Source: Gemmatimonadota bacterium (GTDB lineage Bacteria; JAAXHH01). From it: a stretch of DNA of 54,532 nucleotides. The position numbers were made by a program, and so were the translations under genes. The DNA is taken from assembly GCA_026706345.1 (NCBI GenBank), contig JAPOYX010000281.1, positions 1-54,532 on the forward strand, given 5' to 3'. Shown here piece after piece: positions 19,090-27,912 of this stretch (position 1 is the first letter of the stretch; every line of letters starts with the position of its first letter). The notes below the pieces were generated by a model. It was not told the origin of the DNA. It ran no database searches and saw nothing but the letters and a program-made list of their open reading frames with translations.

Positions 19090-19130
19090 CGCGCCTCCTC
19101 CGTTTCGACGCGGGGAGGCGCGGTCTTTTT
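19090..19130 (+). terminator. intrinsic terminator after glnA
   Basis: CGCGCCTCC (19090-19098) pairs perfectly with GGAGGCGCG (19114-19122) and is followed by GTCTTTTT. It sits 33 nt past the glnA stop and ends 12 nt before the GlnE-like gene, so it probably attenuates expression of that gene relative to glnA. Confidence 0.85.
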
Positions 19131-19142
19131 AAGGCCACGCCC

Positions 19143-20714
19143 ATGACGACCCTCAACATTGATCGCGTCGCGCTCGCATCGCCGATACCGGACGCGGTGT
19201 CCGGTCATCTGCGGTCCTTCGGATTCGACGACCCGGCCGACGCCTGGCGCGTGCTGGGACAGATCGATAGACGCCTGGCTCCGCTCGCCCTTCCGGGGAA
19301 TCCCTTCCCGGCGCTGGTCGAAGCGGCGGGCACCTCGCTGCAACCAGACCGGGCCCTCATCAGCCTGCACACGCTCTTTACCCGGTGCGGCGAGGATCAT
19401 ATCCCGGCCCTGCTGGACCTGCTGGCCGTCCCGTCGGAATCCCGGGACGCCCTGCTCACGATCCTGTCGTGCAGTCCGTACCTCGGCAACGTGCTCGTCC
19501 AGGACGTCGGATTCCTGCTCGACACCTTCGCCGGGGACGCGTGGCGGACGTTGCAAGACGCCGATGAACTGGACGCCGACCTGGCCGGGATGCTGCAGGG
19601 CGTGTCATCACCGGACGAGGCCATGAAACCCTTGCGCACGTTCAAGAAGCGCGCCTACCTCCGCATCGCGGTGTGCGACCTGATGAAACAATCCGGAACG
19701 CCGGCGGTCCTGGAACGGCTCACGGACGTGGCCGACTTCTGCCTCCAGGCCGCCCACGATGTGTGCGGCATGAAACTGGAGGCTCGGCACGGACGGCCGA
19801 TGCTCGAAGGATCGAAGCCGAGCGGCTTCGCCGTCATCGGCATGGGCAAGCTCGGCGGCCGGGATCTGAACTTCAGTTCGGACATCGACCTGCTCTACGT
19901 TTACGACGCCACGGACGGTCGAACCGAGAAGGACGGGACATCCACCTACGAGTACTACCCGAAACTCGCCCGGGCCATCACCGACCTCATCAGCCGGCTT
20001 ACGCCGGACGGACAGGTGTTCCGCGTCGACCTGCGCCTGCGCCCGGAGGGACGGGCCGGCGACATCGCCAATTCGATCGAAGGCTACCGGTGGCACTACG
20101 AGATCCAGGGACAGGCCTGGCAACGGCAGGCGCTCCTGAAGGCCCGGTGCTCAGCGGGAAGCAGAGAGGTGGGCGGCCGGTTCCTCGACACGATCCAGCC
20201 CTTCGTGTTCTACCCCGCCCTCGACCAGCCGCTGATCCTGGAAGACATCAACCACATGCGGGAACGGATCGCGAAGGCGCTGGTAGAACGGGGCAGCGGC
20301 GACTACCACGTTAAGCTGGGGAAGGGCGGCATCCGGGAGATCGAATTCATCGCCCAGGGATTCCAGCTCGTGTACGGCGGATTCCAGGGTTGGCCCTGGG
20401 AACGCGGCACCCGCAGGATGCTGGCGTCGCTGGCGGAAAAGGGGTACCTGTCAGATGAAGAGGCTGCCGATCTGGACGACGCCTATATCTTCCTGCGGGA
20501 CTTGGAAAACCGCATCCAGATGACCTCGGGCCACCAGACCCACGAAATTCCCCGGGACCGCGGCGCCCAGGCCGTCCTGGCCGGCATGATGGGCCTGTCG
20601 GGTGTTTCCCTCGAGGCAAGGGAGGCCGCGCCGGACCGGATGCTGGAAGCCTACGGGAAGCACACCGCCCGCGTCCACCAGATCTACGACCGGGTCTTCC
20701 ACTCGGCGATGTGA
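19143..20714 (+). CDS. half-length GlnE-like nucleotidyltransferase
   Basis: Full GlnE (about 950 residues) has two nucleotidyltransferase halves that remove and add AMP on glutamine synthetase. This 523-residue protein has one. The signature GKLGGRDLNFSSDIDLLYVY (catalytic D247 and D249), then VFRVDLRLRPEGRAG, GQAWQRQALLKAR and GGIREIEFIAQGFQ, resembles the N-terminal, deadenylylating (AR) half of E. coli GlnE, followed by the regulatory helical domain. A strong terminator follows the stop at once, so the gene is not merely cut by a frameshift. Its position after glnA supports a role on GlnA Tyr399. Whether it removes, adds or does both is open. Confidence 0.88.
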   Translation: MTTLNIDRVALASPIPDAVSGHLRSFGFDDPADAWRVLGQIDRRLAPLALPGNPFPALVEAAGTSLQPDRALISLHTLFTRCGEDHIPALLDLLAVPSESRDALLTILSCSPYLGNVLVQDVGFLLDTFAGDAWRTLQDADELDADLAGMLQGVSSPDEAMKPLRTFKKRAYLRIAVCDLMKQSGTPAVLERLTDVADFCLQAAHDVCGMKLEARHGRPMLEGSKPSGFAVIGMGKLGGRDLNFSSDIDLLYVYDATDGRTEKDGTSTYEYYPKLARAITDLISRLTPDGQVFRVDLRLRPEGRAGDIANSIEGYRWHYEIQGQAWQRQALLKARCSAGSREVGGRFLDTIQPFVFYPALDQPLILEDINHMRERIAKALVERGSGDYHVKLGKGGIREIEFIAQGFQLVYGGFQGWPWERGTRRMLASLAEKGYLSDEEAADLDDAYIFLRDLENRIQMTSGHQTHEIPRDRGAQAVLAGMMGLSGVSLEAREAAPDRMLEAYGKHTARVHQIYDRVFHSAM

Positions 20715-20720
20715 AACAAA

Positions 20721-20764
20721 ACGCCCGGCCCTGGTTTCAATGACTCCAGGACCGGGCGTCTTTC
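20721..20764 (+). terminator. intrinsic terminator after the GlnE-like gene
   Basis: ACGCCCGGCCCTGG (20721-20734) pairs with CCAGGACCGGGCGT (20746-20759), a 14-bp stem with one mismatch, followed by TCTTTCT. It begins 7 nt after the stop codon. Confidence 0.9.
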
Positions 20765-20865
20765 TATATTGTGCGCGTTACCTTACCGATCACCGTACCT
20801 TCAGACCGCGCTAAACGTAGACCGCTTGTGCGCAGACTGCGTTTGCGCGTTAAACCCCCGCACGC

Positions 20866-23800
20866 TTACGCCCAGGCCCGCTTCACGCTGGACATTACCC
20901 AGTTGCTCAGGTCCTCGAAGATCGTGTAGACCGTCGGCAGCAGGATCAGCGTCAGGATGCCCGAGGTGGTCAGGCCGCCCACGAGGGCCAGGCTGACCGG
21001 GCCCCACTGGTTGGCGCCGCGGTCTTCCACGGGACCGAAGATCTCGGGGAAGAGGATGGGGGCCACCATGGGCAGCAGGCCGAAGATGGTCGTCAGGGAC
21101 GTCATGAGTATCGGCCGCAGCCGGTGCCGGCCGCCCAGGAGCAGGGCCTCCGTGCGGGTCTTCCCTTCCCTGCGCAAATGGTTCACGTGATCGATGAGCA
21201 CAATGGCGTTGTTCACCGCCAGTCCGGACAGCACAATGACTCCGAGATAGGAGTTCGTGTTCAGCGTCGTCCCGGACAGGTAGAACACGACGAAGGCGCC
21301 CACCAGTCCGCAGAGCACCGACAGCAGGATCGTGAAGGGCTGGATGAAGGACTCCGATATGGCCGCCATGATCAGGTAGATGAGCACGACGGAGAGCAGG
21401 ATGGCGAAGAGAAACTCGCTCTGGGATTCGCGCATCATGTTCCAGTTCCGACCCATGCTCCACGAGTAACCCGGCGGCAGATCGATACCTTCCATCATCT
21501 CCGTCACCTGCGTGTTGATCCTGCGCGTCCCGGCCCTTTCGGTATTGCCGCCCACTTCCACCTGTGATTCCCGGTCATGCCGCTCGATGACGTCGGGTCC
21601 CTTCTGCTTGGAGAAACTGGCCAGGTTCCCTACGGGGATCATGCCGCCTTCGGCCCGCTCGAAGGTCATGTTCTGCAGCTTCCGCATGCTGGCGCGATCC
21701 TCTTCCTCGAGGTGCAGCAGGATGTCCACCTCGCGGTCGTCGGCCTTGAATTTGCCCCTCGCCCGGCTGCTCAGGGCCGCCTGCACGGTCCGGGCGGCCT
21801 GTCTCGGCGAGATCCCGTAAGTCTGTGCCACGGCCCGGTCGACCTGGACCTGGATCTCCTCGTCGCCCCGCTCCAGGCTCGTATCCACGTCCTTGAGGCC
21901 CGGGATGACCTCCATCCGGGTCCGGATATCCTCGGCGATATTGGAAAGCACCGCCATGTTGTCGCCGCGCAGTTCGACGTCCACGCCCGACTGCCCGCCT
22001 CCGTAACGGCGCATCCGTCCGGGTCTCCACCGCACGCCGGCGATCTCGGGCAGTGCGCTGGTGATCCGGGTCTGAAGCTGCGTGGCCGATTCCTGCCGCT
22101 CCTCCGGTGGGGTCAGCACGATGCGGATATTTGCCCGGCGCAGGCTGCCGTAGGACGAGATGGATTCGATGTGGAAGTCCTCCTTACGGTCCAGCAGGAG
22201 TTTCTCCACGTCCGTAAAGACGGCCTTGACGTCCTCGATGCTGTAGCTGCCCGGCAGGTCCGCGGCGATCGCGATGTCCCGCGTCGGCGCCATGGGCTGG
22301 AACTCCGTCTCGATGTTCTGGTACAGCCAGTAGCTGCCGTATAGAATCGCGGCGAAGGAGACTACCGTGACGAAGCGGTGCTTGAGGTTCCAGGCCAGGA
22401 CCGAAGTGTACAGCCCCGACAGCCTCGCGAAGAACGCCGAGGGCTTGCCCAGCGGCCGGTTGAACAGTCTCGACGATACCAGCGGAATGAGTGTCAGGGC
22501 GATGAACACCGCCGCCACCATGACGATGCAGAAGGTGACGACGAAGTCTTTCATGAAGAGCATGAACCGGCTTCCGCCGCCCATGAAGACGAGGGGCATG
22601 AAGACGCAAAGGGTCGTCGCGGTGGCCGCGATGATGGCCATGGTCACTTCACGGGTACCCACGACGGCCGCGATCCGCGCCGGCAGATTCGATTCCTGGC
22701 GGTGCCGGTAGATGCTCTCCAGCACCACCACGGCGGCGTCCACGAGCATGCCCACCGCCAGCATCAGCCCCATGAGCGAGATCAGGTTGATGGACACCGT
22801 GGATCCGGCGCCCTGGCGCAGCAGGTACATGAAGGTGAAGGTGCAGATGATCGATATGGGAATGGCCAGACTGATGATCAGGGTGCTCCGCACGTTCCGC
22901 AGGAAGAGGAACAGCACGATGATCGCCAGCATGCCGCCCAGCAGTCCTGTGTTCCGCAGGTCCGAAAGCCGGTCCGTTATGCTCTGCGACTGGTCGAAGA
23001 AGACCCGCGTTTCCAGGTCCGCGAACTGGGGCTGCGTCTTGAGTTCATCCAGCACGGACTGGGTGCGTTGCGCCACGTCCACGATGTTGGCGGTGGACGT
23101 CTTGTACACTCTGATCGTGACCGCGTCGACCCCGTTCAGGCGCTGGAAGCTGTCGTCCTCCGGGTAGTCGAATTTCACCTCCGCCACGTCGCGCAGCGAC
23201 AGGGTCGTGCCCGGTATGGGCAGGTTCGCCACCTCGTCGGCCGCCCGGTACTCGTTCACGGAACGGACCGAGTACTTCCGGCCGCCCTCGGTGACCGTCC
23301 CGGCCGTCAGGGTGACGTTGTTCTGCACCAGGGTCTGACTGAGATTGAACAGATCCAGGTTGTGGGACTGCAGCTTCTCGCTGTCCACGTGCACGAGCAG
23401 CTGCTTTTCGATCATCCCGCTGATTTCCACGTTCGCCACGCCTTCCACGCGCTGGATGCGCGGCTGGATCACCTTGGTGACGATGTTGTAGAACTCCGCG
23501 GGATCCCCGCCCCACGCGACGCTGAAGTTGTAGATGGGCATGTCGTTCGGGTTCCAGCGCCGGATGCGGATGCGTTCGACGTCGTCGGGAAGATCGCCCC
23601 GGACCTGGTCGATCCGGTCCCGGACCTCCATGGCCGCCATGTTCATGTCCGTGCCCGTCTCGAACTCGATGCGGACCCGCGCGTTGTCGTCGCTGGAATG
23701 GGACTCCATGCTCTTCATGTTGCTCAGCGTGCCAAAGGCGTCCTCCAGCGGCCGCGTGATCTGCCGTTCCACTTCCTCGGGCGACGAGGACGGGTACGGC

Positions 23801-23946
23801 ACGCTGACGTTCAGGGACGGGAAGGACATGTCCGGCAGGAACATCAGCGGCAGCTTGGTGTAGGAGATCACGCCAAGGGTGACGACGCTCACGATGACCA
23901 TGATCGTCGTCACCGGTCGGTTTACGGAAAATTCGGCGATGCTCAT
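20866..23946 (-). CDS. RND efflux pump inner-membrane subunit, second copy
   Basis: This 1026-residue AcrB/MdtC-family transporter moves substrates out using the proton gradient. The N-terminal helix MSIAEFSVNRPVTTIMVIV, the two large periplasmic loops, GMLVDAAVVVLESIYRHRQE in helix 4 (with the proton-relay acidic residue) and the C-terminal GLAVNNAIVLIDHVNHLRRE are typical. Its start overlaps the stop of the preceding RND gene by 4 nt, as in paired pumps such as MdtB/MdtC, so a mixed trimer is likely. The substrate cannot be told. No TolC-like gene is in the window. Confidence 0.95.
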   Translation of the reverse strand: MSIAEFSVNRPVTTIMVIVSVVTLGVISYTKLPLMFLPDMSFPSLNVSVPYPSSSPEEVERQITRPLEDAFGTLSNMKSMESHSSDDNARVRIEFETGTDMNMAAMEVRDRIDQVRGDLPDDVERIRIRRWNPNDMPIYNFSVAWGGDPAEFYNIVTKVIQPRIQRVEGVANVEISGMIEKQLLVHVDSEKLQSHNLDLFNLSQTLVQNNVTLTAGTVTEGGRKYSVRSVNEYRAADEVANLPIPGTTLSLRDVAEVKFDYPEDDSFQRLNGVDAVTIRVYKTSTANIVDVAQRTQSVLDELKTQPQFADLETRVFFDQSQSITDRLSDLRNTGLLGGMLAIIVLFLFLRNVRSTLIISLAIPISIICTFTFMYLLRQGAGSTVSINLISLMGLMLAVGMLVDAAVVVLESIYRHRQESNLPARIAAVVGTREVTMAIIAATATTLCVFMPLVFMGGGSRFMLFMKDFVVTFCIVMVAAVFIALTLIPLVSSRLFNRPLGKPSAFFARLSGLYTSVLAWNLKHRFVTVVSFAAILYGSYWLYQNIETEFQPMAPTRDIAIAADLPGSYSIEDVKAVFTDVEKLLLDRKEDFHIESISSYGSLRRANIRIVLTPPEERQESATQLQTRITSALPEIAGVRWRPGRMRRYGGGQSGVDVELRGDNMAVLSNIAEDIRTRMEVIPGLKDVDTSLERGDEEIQVQVDRAVAQTYGISPRQAARTVQAALSSRARGKFKADDREVDILLHLEEEDRASMRKLQNMTFERAEGGMIPVGNLASFSKQKGPDVIERHDRESQVEVGGNTERAGTRRINTQVTEMMEGIDLPPGYSWSMGRNWNMMRESQSEFLFAILLSVVLIYLIMAAISESFIQPFTILLSVLCGLVGAFVVFYLSGTTLNTNSYLGVIVLSGLAVNNAIVLIDHVNHLRREGKTRTEALLLGGRHRLRPILMTSLTTIFGLLPMVAPILFPEIFGPVEDRGANQWGPVSLALVGGLTTSGILTLILLPTVYTIFEDLSNWVMSSVKRAWA

Positions 23947-26900
23947 GCCTCAGCCACCTCCTGGGATACCGGTTGTCCGGCAGTACGTGTAAACAGACTG
24001 TATACTCTTGCCATGGCCGACTCTATCGTCATGTAGATGAGCGGCACGAGGACCAGCGTCACCATCGTGCCGGCGATGAGTCCGCCGATCACGGTTACGG
24101 CCATGGGCGCGCGCAACTCGGCGCCTTCACCCACGCCGATAGCCATGGGCAGCAGGCCGAGGACCGTGGTCGCCGTCGTCATCATGATGGGCCAGAGGCG
24201 CGTCTGGGCCGCCTCGACGATGGCCTCCTGCAGTTCGGTGCCCCTGCGGCGCAGCTGGTTGATGTAATCCACCAGCACGATGGCGTTATTCACCACGATC
24301 CCGGTCAGCATGATCACCCCGATCAGCACAACCACGCTGATCGTCTGTCCCGTGAGCACGAGCGTGAGGACCACGCCGATGATGGAAAAGGGGAAGGTGA
24401 ACATGATCACGAAGGGATGGAGCAGCGATTCGAACTGCGACGCCATGACCAGGTAGACGAGAAAGATCGAGAGCAGAATGGCGAACTGCAGGCTGGCGAA
24501 GGCCACCTGCATCTCCTCGTTCTGCCCCTTGATGCCCACGACGAAATCGATGGGCAGGCGAAAACTGTCGATGATTCCCTGGATGTCCTCCGCCACGTCG
24601 CCGAGCGAACGGCCCGACAACCCCGCGGACACGATGGCCACGCGCTGCTGGTTGACCCGCCGGATCTCGCTCGGGCCCTGGGAGACGTGGACTTCCGCAA
24701 CCGCCGACAGGGGGACTGGCACGGTGCCTTCCGGGTTTACCACCAGCCGTCGGATGGCGTCCAGGCTCAGCCGGGTCTCATCCTCGGCCCACACGCGGAT
24801 ATCGATCTTCCGGTCCCGGCGGGTGAGCTCCGTGGCCACGTTGCCCTGGACCTTGTTCTGCACGATCTGCGTGACCGTACCCAGGTTGAGCCCCAGGTTG
24901 GCAAGCTTCCGGCGGTCGAAGAGGATCTGGACCTCGGGATTCCCGCCTTCCATGCTCGCCTTCACGTCGGTGAGGCCGGGCACCGTGGACATTTCCGCCG
25001 CGAGTCCCTCGGAAACCTCCGTCAGCCGGGTCAGGTTGTACCCGCTGACTTCCACCTCCACCGGGTTCTTGAAACTGAAAAGCGCGGGACGGGCGAACTC
25101 GGGCGCCTCGATGCCGGGAATGGATTCGAAATCCATCCGCAGGCGGTTCATCACGGTCTCTTCCACCTCGCCACGCAGGCCCGGTTCCAGCCGGATGTGC
25201 AGCTGGCCGATGTTCTCCCGCTCCTCGCCCGCGTTGCCGCCGGACTGGCCCATGGTTCCCGCCAGCACATACACGGTGCTCACTTCCGGGTAGTCCCCGG
25301 CGATGTCCGACATGCGGTTCAACGCATCCTCGGTCACGGGCAGCGGCGTGCCCACGGGCAGCTTGACGTTGACGAAGAACTCGCCCTGGCTCATCTCGGG
25401 GATCAGCTCGATGCCGATCGTGGGTACGACATACAGGGAACCGGCCAGCAGGGCGGTCCCGGTGAACAACGTCAGCACGCGGTGTCCCAGGGCCCAGCGC
25501 AGGAACGGCGGGTAGGTCCGCTGGATGACCGGGAAGATCCGGTCGAAAACCCAGCCCACCGGCCATAGCGCCACGCGCACCAGTCCCCAGACCGTGAAAA
25601 GCACCCACCGGACGATGTAGAATACGCCCGTTACGATATAGCCCAGTCCGCGTGAGAAAGCACTCCAGACGGCCCCGATCACGGACCGGATCTTACCCAG
25701 TGACGTGGTCGGATCCGGTTGTGGACGGGATTCGTCGTCCGCGTACGGTTCCCGGTCGCGGTGCAGGATCGACGAAATGACCGGGATCAGGGTGACGGCC
25801 ACCAGGGTGGCCACGATGAGCGAGAAGGTGACGGCCAGCGCCAGGTCCCGGAACAATTGCCCGGCGATGCCCTCCACGAAGACGATGGGCACGAAGACGC
25901 ATACCGTGGTCAGCGTCGCGGCCACGACGGCCTGTCCGACTTCCGATGCGCCGAGGCGAACACGCTCCGCAATGGGCAGGTCGCCCCCTCGCCTGCGGTG
26001 CCGGTCGATGCCCTCCAGCACCACGATGGAGTTGTCCACCAGCATGCCGACCCCCAGGGCCAGCCCGCCGAGGGACATGATGTTCAGCGATACGTCGAAG
26101 GCGTACAGGAAGAAGAAGGTGGTGACCACCGAAATGGGGATGGACACGCCGATGATGAGACTGCTCGAACTCCGCAGGAACAGGTACAGCACCAGGATGG
26201 CGAGGATACCGCCGTACATGGCCGTCTTGAGCACCTCGTCCACCGACTGCTGGATGAAGATCGACTGGTCGAAGACCACCTCCAGGTTCACGCCGGAAGT
26301 GAGTCCCGCCACGGTCTCCCGCACCGAATCCAGCCGGTCCTTGACCACGCGCCCCACCTGGATCGTATTGGTGCCGGCTTCCTTGTAGATGGCGATCTCG
26401 ATGCTCTCCCGGCCATCGATCCGCGCCGACAGCTTGCGTTCCTTGTGGCTTTTCGTCACCGTGGCTACGTCGGAGAGCAGGATGGGCACGGTGTTGACCT
26501 GGCCGACGATGATGTCGCCGATCTCGTCCACGGCCTGGAACTCGTTCAGGATGCGTACCAGGTATTCCGTCTCGCCGTCCTTGATGGTTCCTCCGGCGAC
26601 GTTCACGTTCTCCTGCTCGAGCCGGGTGGCCACCTGGGTGATGGGAATGCCTAGGCTGGCCAGCCTGGACTCGTCCAGCTCCACGTGGATTTCCTCTTCC
26701 AGGCCGCCGCTGATCTTGACCGCGGCGACGCCCTCGAGGGCTTCCAGCTCGCGCTTGATCTCCTCTTCCGCCATGATGCGCAGGGCGGTAAGGCTCTCAT
26801 TCCCGGAAAGGGCGATGCGCAGGATCGGATCGAGACTCGGGTCGAACCGGAGCAGGATGGGTTTCTCCGCCGCCTGGGGCAGGTTGAGCAGGTCGATCTT

Positions 26901-27230
26901 CTCCCGCACGTTCAGGCTGGCGAAATCCATGTTGGTGCCCCATTCGAACTCCAGGATGACGTCGGACCGTTCGGGGCGGGAAATGGAGCTGACGCGCACC
27001 ACGCCGGTGACCACGCCCACCGCCTCTTCGATGGGCTCGGAGATGAGGTTTTCGATCTCGTTGGGCGCGGCGCCGACGTACTCGGTGCGCACCGTCAGGG
27101 TCGGGTACGTGATGTCCGGCAGGAGATTGATGGGCAGCCGCGAAAACGCGATGAAGCCGAAGAGCAGCATCGCCGTCATCAGCATGATGATCGTGACGGG
27201 CCTGCCGATGGAAAATCCGATGATCTTCAT
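23943..27230 (-). CDS. RND efflux pump inner-membrane subunit, first copy
   Basis: This 1095-residue RND transporter starts MKIIGFSIGRPVTIIMLM and has GMLVDNSIVVLEGIDRHRRR in helix 4 and GIVVNNAIVLVDYINQLRRR in helix 10. It is about 70 residues longer than its partner because of an insert between the two transporter halves (around bases 25520-25760) rich in Trp/Val/Phe (WVLFTVWGLVRVALWPVGW), which probably lies along or in the membrane. The start is 61 nt after the small exported gene. It is coupled to the next RND gene by a 4-nt overlap. Confidence 0.95.
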   Translation of the reverse strand: MKIIGFSIGRPVTIIMLMTAMLLFGFIAFSRLPINLLPDITYPTLTVRTEYVGAAPNEIENLISEPIEEAVGVVTGVVRVSSISRPERSDVILEFEWGTNMDFASLNVREKIDLLNLPQAAEKPILLRFDPSLDPILRIALSGNESLTALRIMAEEEIKRELEALEGVAAVKISGGLEEEIHVELDESRLASLGIPITQVATRLEQENVNVAGGTIKDGETEYLVRILNEFQAVDEIGDIIVGQVNTVPILLSDVATVTKSHKERKLSARIDGRESIEIAIYKEAGTNTIQVGRVVKDRLDSVRETVAGLTSGVNLEVVFDQSIFIQQSVDEVLKTAMYGGILAILVLYLFLRSSSSLIIGVSIPISVVTTFFFLYAFDVSLNIMSLGGLALGVGMLVDNSIVVLEGIDRHRRRGGDLPIAERVRLGASEVGQAVVAATLTTVCVFVPIVFVEGIAGQLFRDLALAVTFSLIVATLVAVTLIPVISSILHRDREPYADDESRPQPDPTTSLGKIRSVIGAVWSAFSRGLGYIVTGVFYIVRWVLFTVWGLVRVALWPVGWVFDRIFPVIQRTYPPFLRWALGHRVLTLFTGTALLAGSLYVVPTIGIELIPEMSQGEFFVNVKLPVGTPLPVTEDALNRMSDIAGDYPEVSTVYVLAGTMGQSGGNAGEERENIGQLHIRLEPGLRGEVEETVMNRLRMDFESIPGIEAPEFARPALFSFKNPVEVEVSGYNLTRLTEVSEGLAAEMSTVPGLTDVKASMEGGNPEVQILFDRRKLANLGLNLGTVTQIVQNKVQGNVATELTRRDRKIDIRVWAEDETRLSLDAIRRLVVNPEGTVPVPLSAVAEVHVSQGPSEIRRVNQQRVAIVSAGLSGRSLGDVAEDIQGIIDSFRLPIDFVVGIKGQNEEMQVAFASLQFAILLSIFLVYLVMASQFESLLHPFVIMFTFPFSIIGVVLTLVLTGQTISVVVLIGVIMLTGIVVNNAIVLVDYINQLRRRGTELQEAIVEAAQTRLWPIMMTTATTVLGLLPMAIGVGEGAELRAPMAVTVIGGLIAGTMVTLVLVPLIYMTIESAMARVYSLFTRTAGQPVSQEVAEA

Positions 27231-27291
27231 GTATAGTTTACCAGTTTACCGTGTTACCTGCTTACTGCGTTACCTTCGGATTCAATGCTAT

Positions 27292-27756
27292 TCAATGTTC
27301 GTCGCCGATCAGATTATGGATCATCTCGACCAGTGCCTTGCTCGCCTCCTCCATGGACTTCGTCTCGCGACGCGCGCCGACGTAGAGGTCCGCATACTGC
27401 TGGCAGATCTGAAGCGACGGCGTGAAGGCACCGGCCGAATCCAGTTCACGGCGCACGCCTTCCACCGTGCGATGGAACATCTCGACCGTGTCGAGGAAAC
27501 CGTCTTTCAGTTCCGCCTTTTTCACTTCATCCCATGCCTTGGCCGGCACATCGCCTATTTCGGCCGGCTTGCAATCGCACAGGGTGTGCAGTTTCGGCCA
27601 GATGGCCCGGAACCGTTTTTCCACCTCTTCACGCTTGCCGTCCTCGGGATTTTCGAGGGTCAGGGACCTCTGGATCAGTTTCTCGTACTCCGGTCCTTCC
27701 TGGGCCGTGGCCGGGAACGAGATTGACGCAACGAGCAGCAAGATAAACCAACGCAT
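27292..27756 (-). CDS. small exported protein of the efflux operon
   Basis: This 154-residue protein has a cleavable signal peptide (MRWFILLLVASISFPATAQ) and a soluble, helix-rich mature part with two close cysteines in LCDCKPAEIG and another in ICQQYAD. It sits between the membrane fusion lipoprotein and the first RND gene, all leftward, so a periplasmic accessory role in the pump is inferred. The cysteines could bind metal, in line with the CpxP-like sensor nearby, but this is speculative. No family is recognised. Confidence 0.7.
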   Translation of the reverse strand: MRWFILLLVASISFPATAQEGPEYEKLIQRSLTLENPEDGKREEVEKRFRAIWPKLHTLCDCKPAEIGDVPAKAWDEVKKAELKDGFLDTVEMFHRTVEGVRRELDSAGAFTPSLQICQQYADLYVGARRETKSMEEASKALVEMIHNLIGDEH

Positions 27757-27912
27757 AATCCATCTCCCGTGATTGTGCTTGTTGATTCCGCGCCTGCGTC
27801 TGTTTCTGCTTGCACGGTGATTGCGCGAGTACGGCTATACTAATGTATATACATCCGCGTTCATCTTCCCGCGTTATCTTCCCGTCTTCATCTTCCGTGA
27901 AGAGTCGCCGTG

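Noticed and set aside
17738-19159. 473-codon minus-strand frame opposite glnA
   Set aside because: Antisense shadow of a strongly conserved gene; no domain.
22378-24036. 552-codon plus-strand frame opposite the RND pumps
   Set aside because: His/Asp/Arg-rich antisense composition typical of shadows of membrane protein genes.
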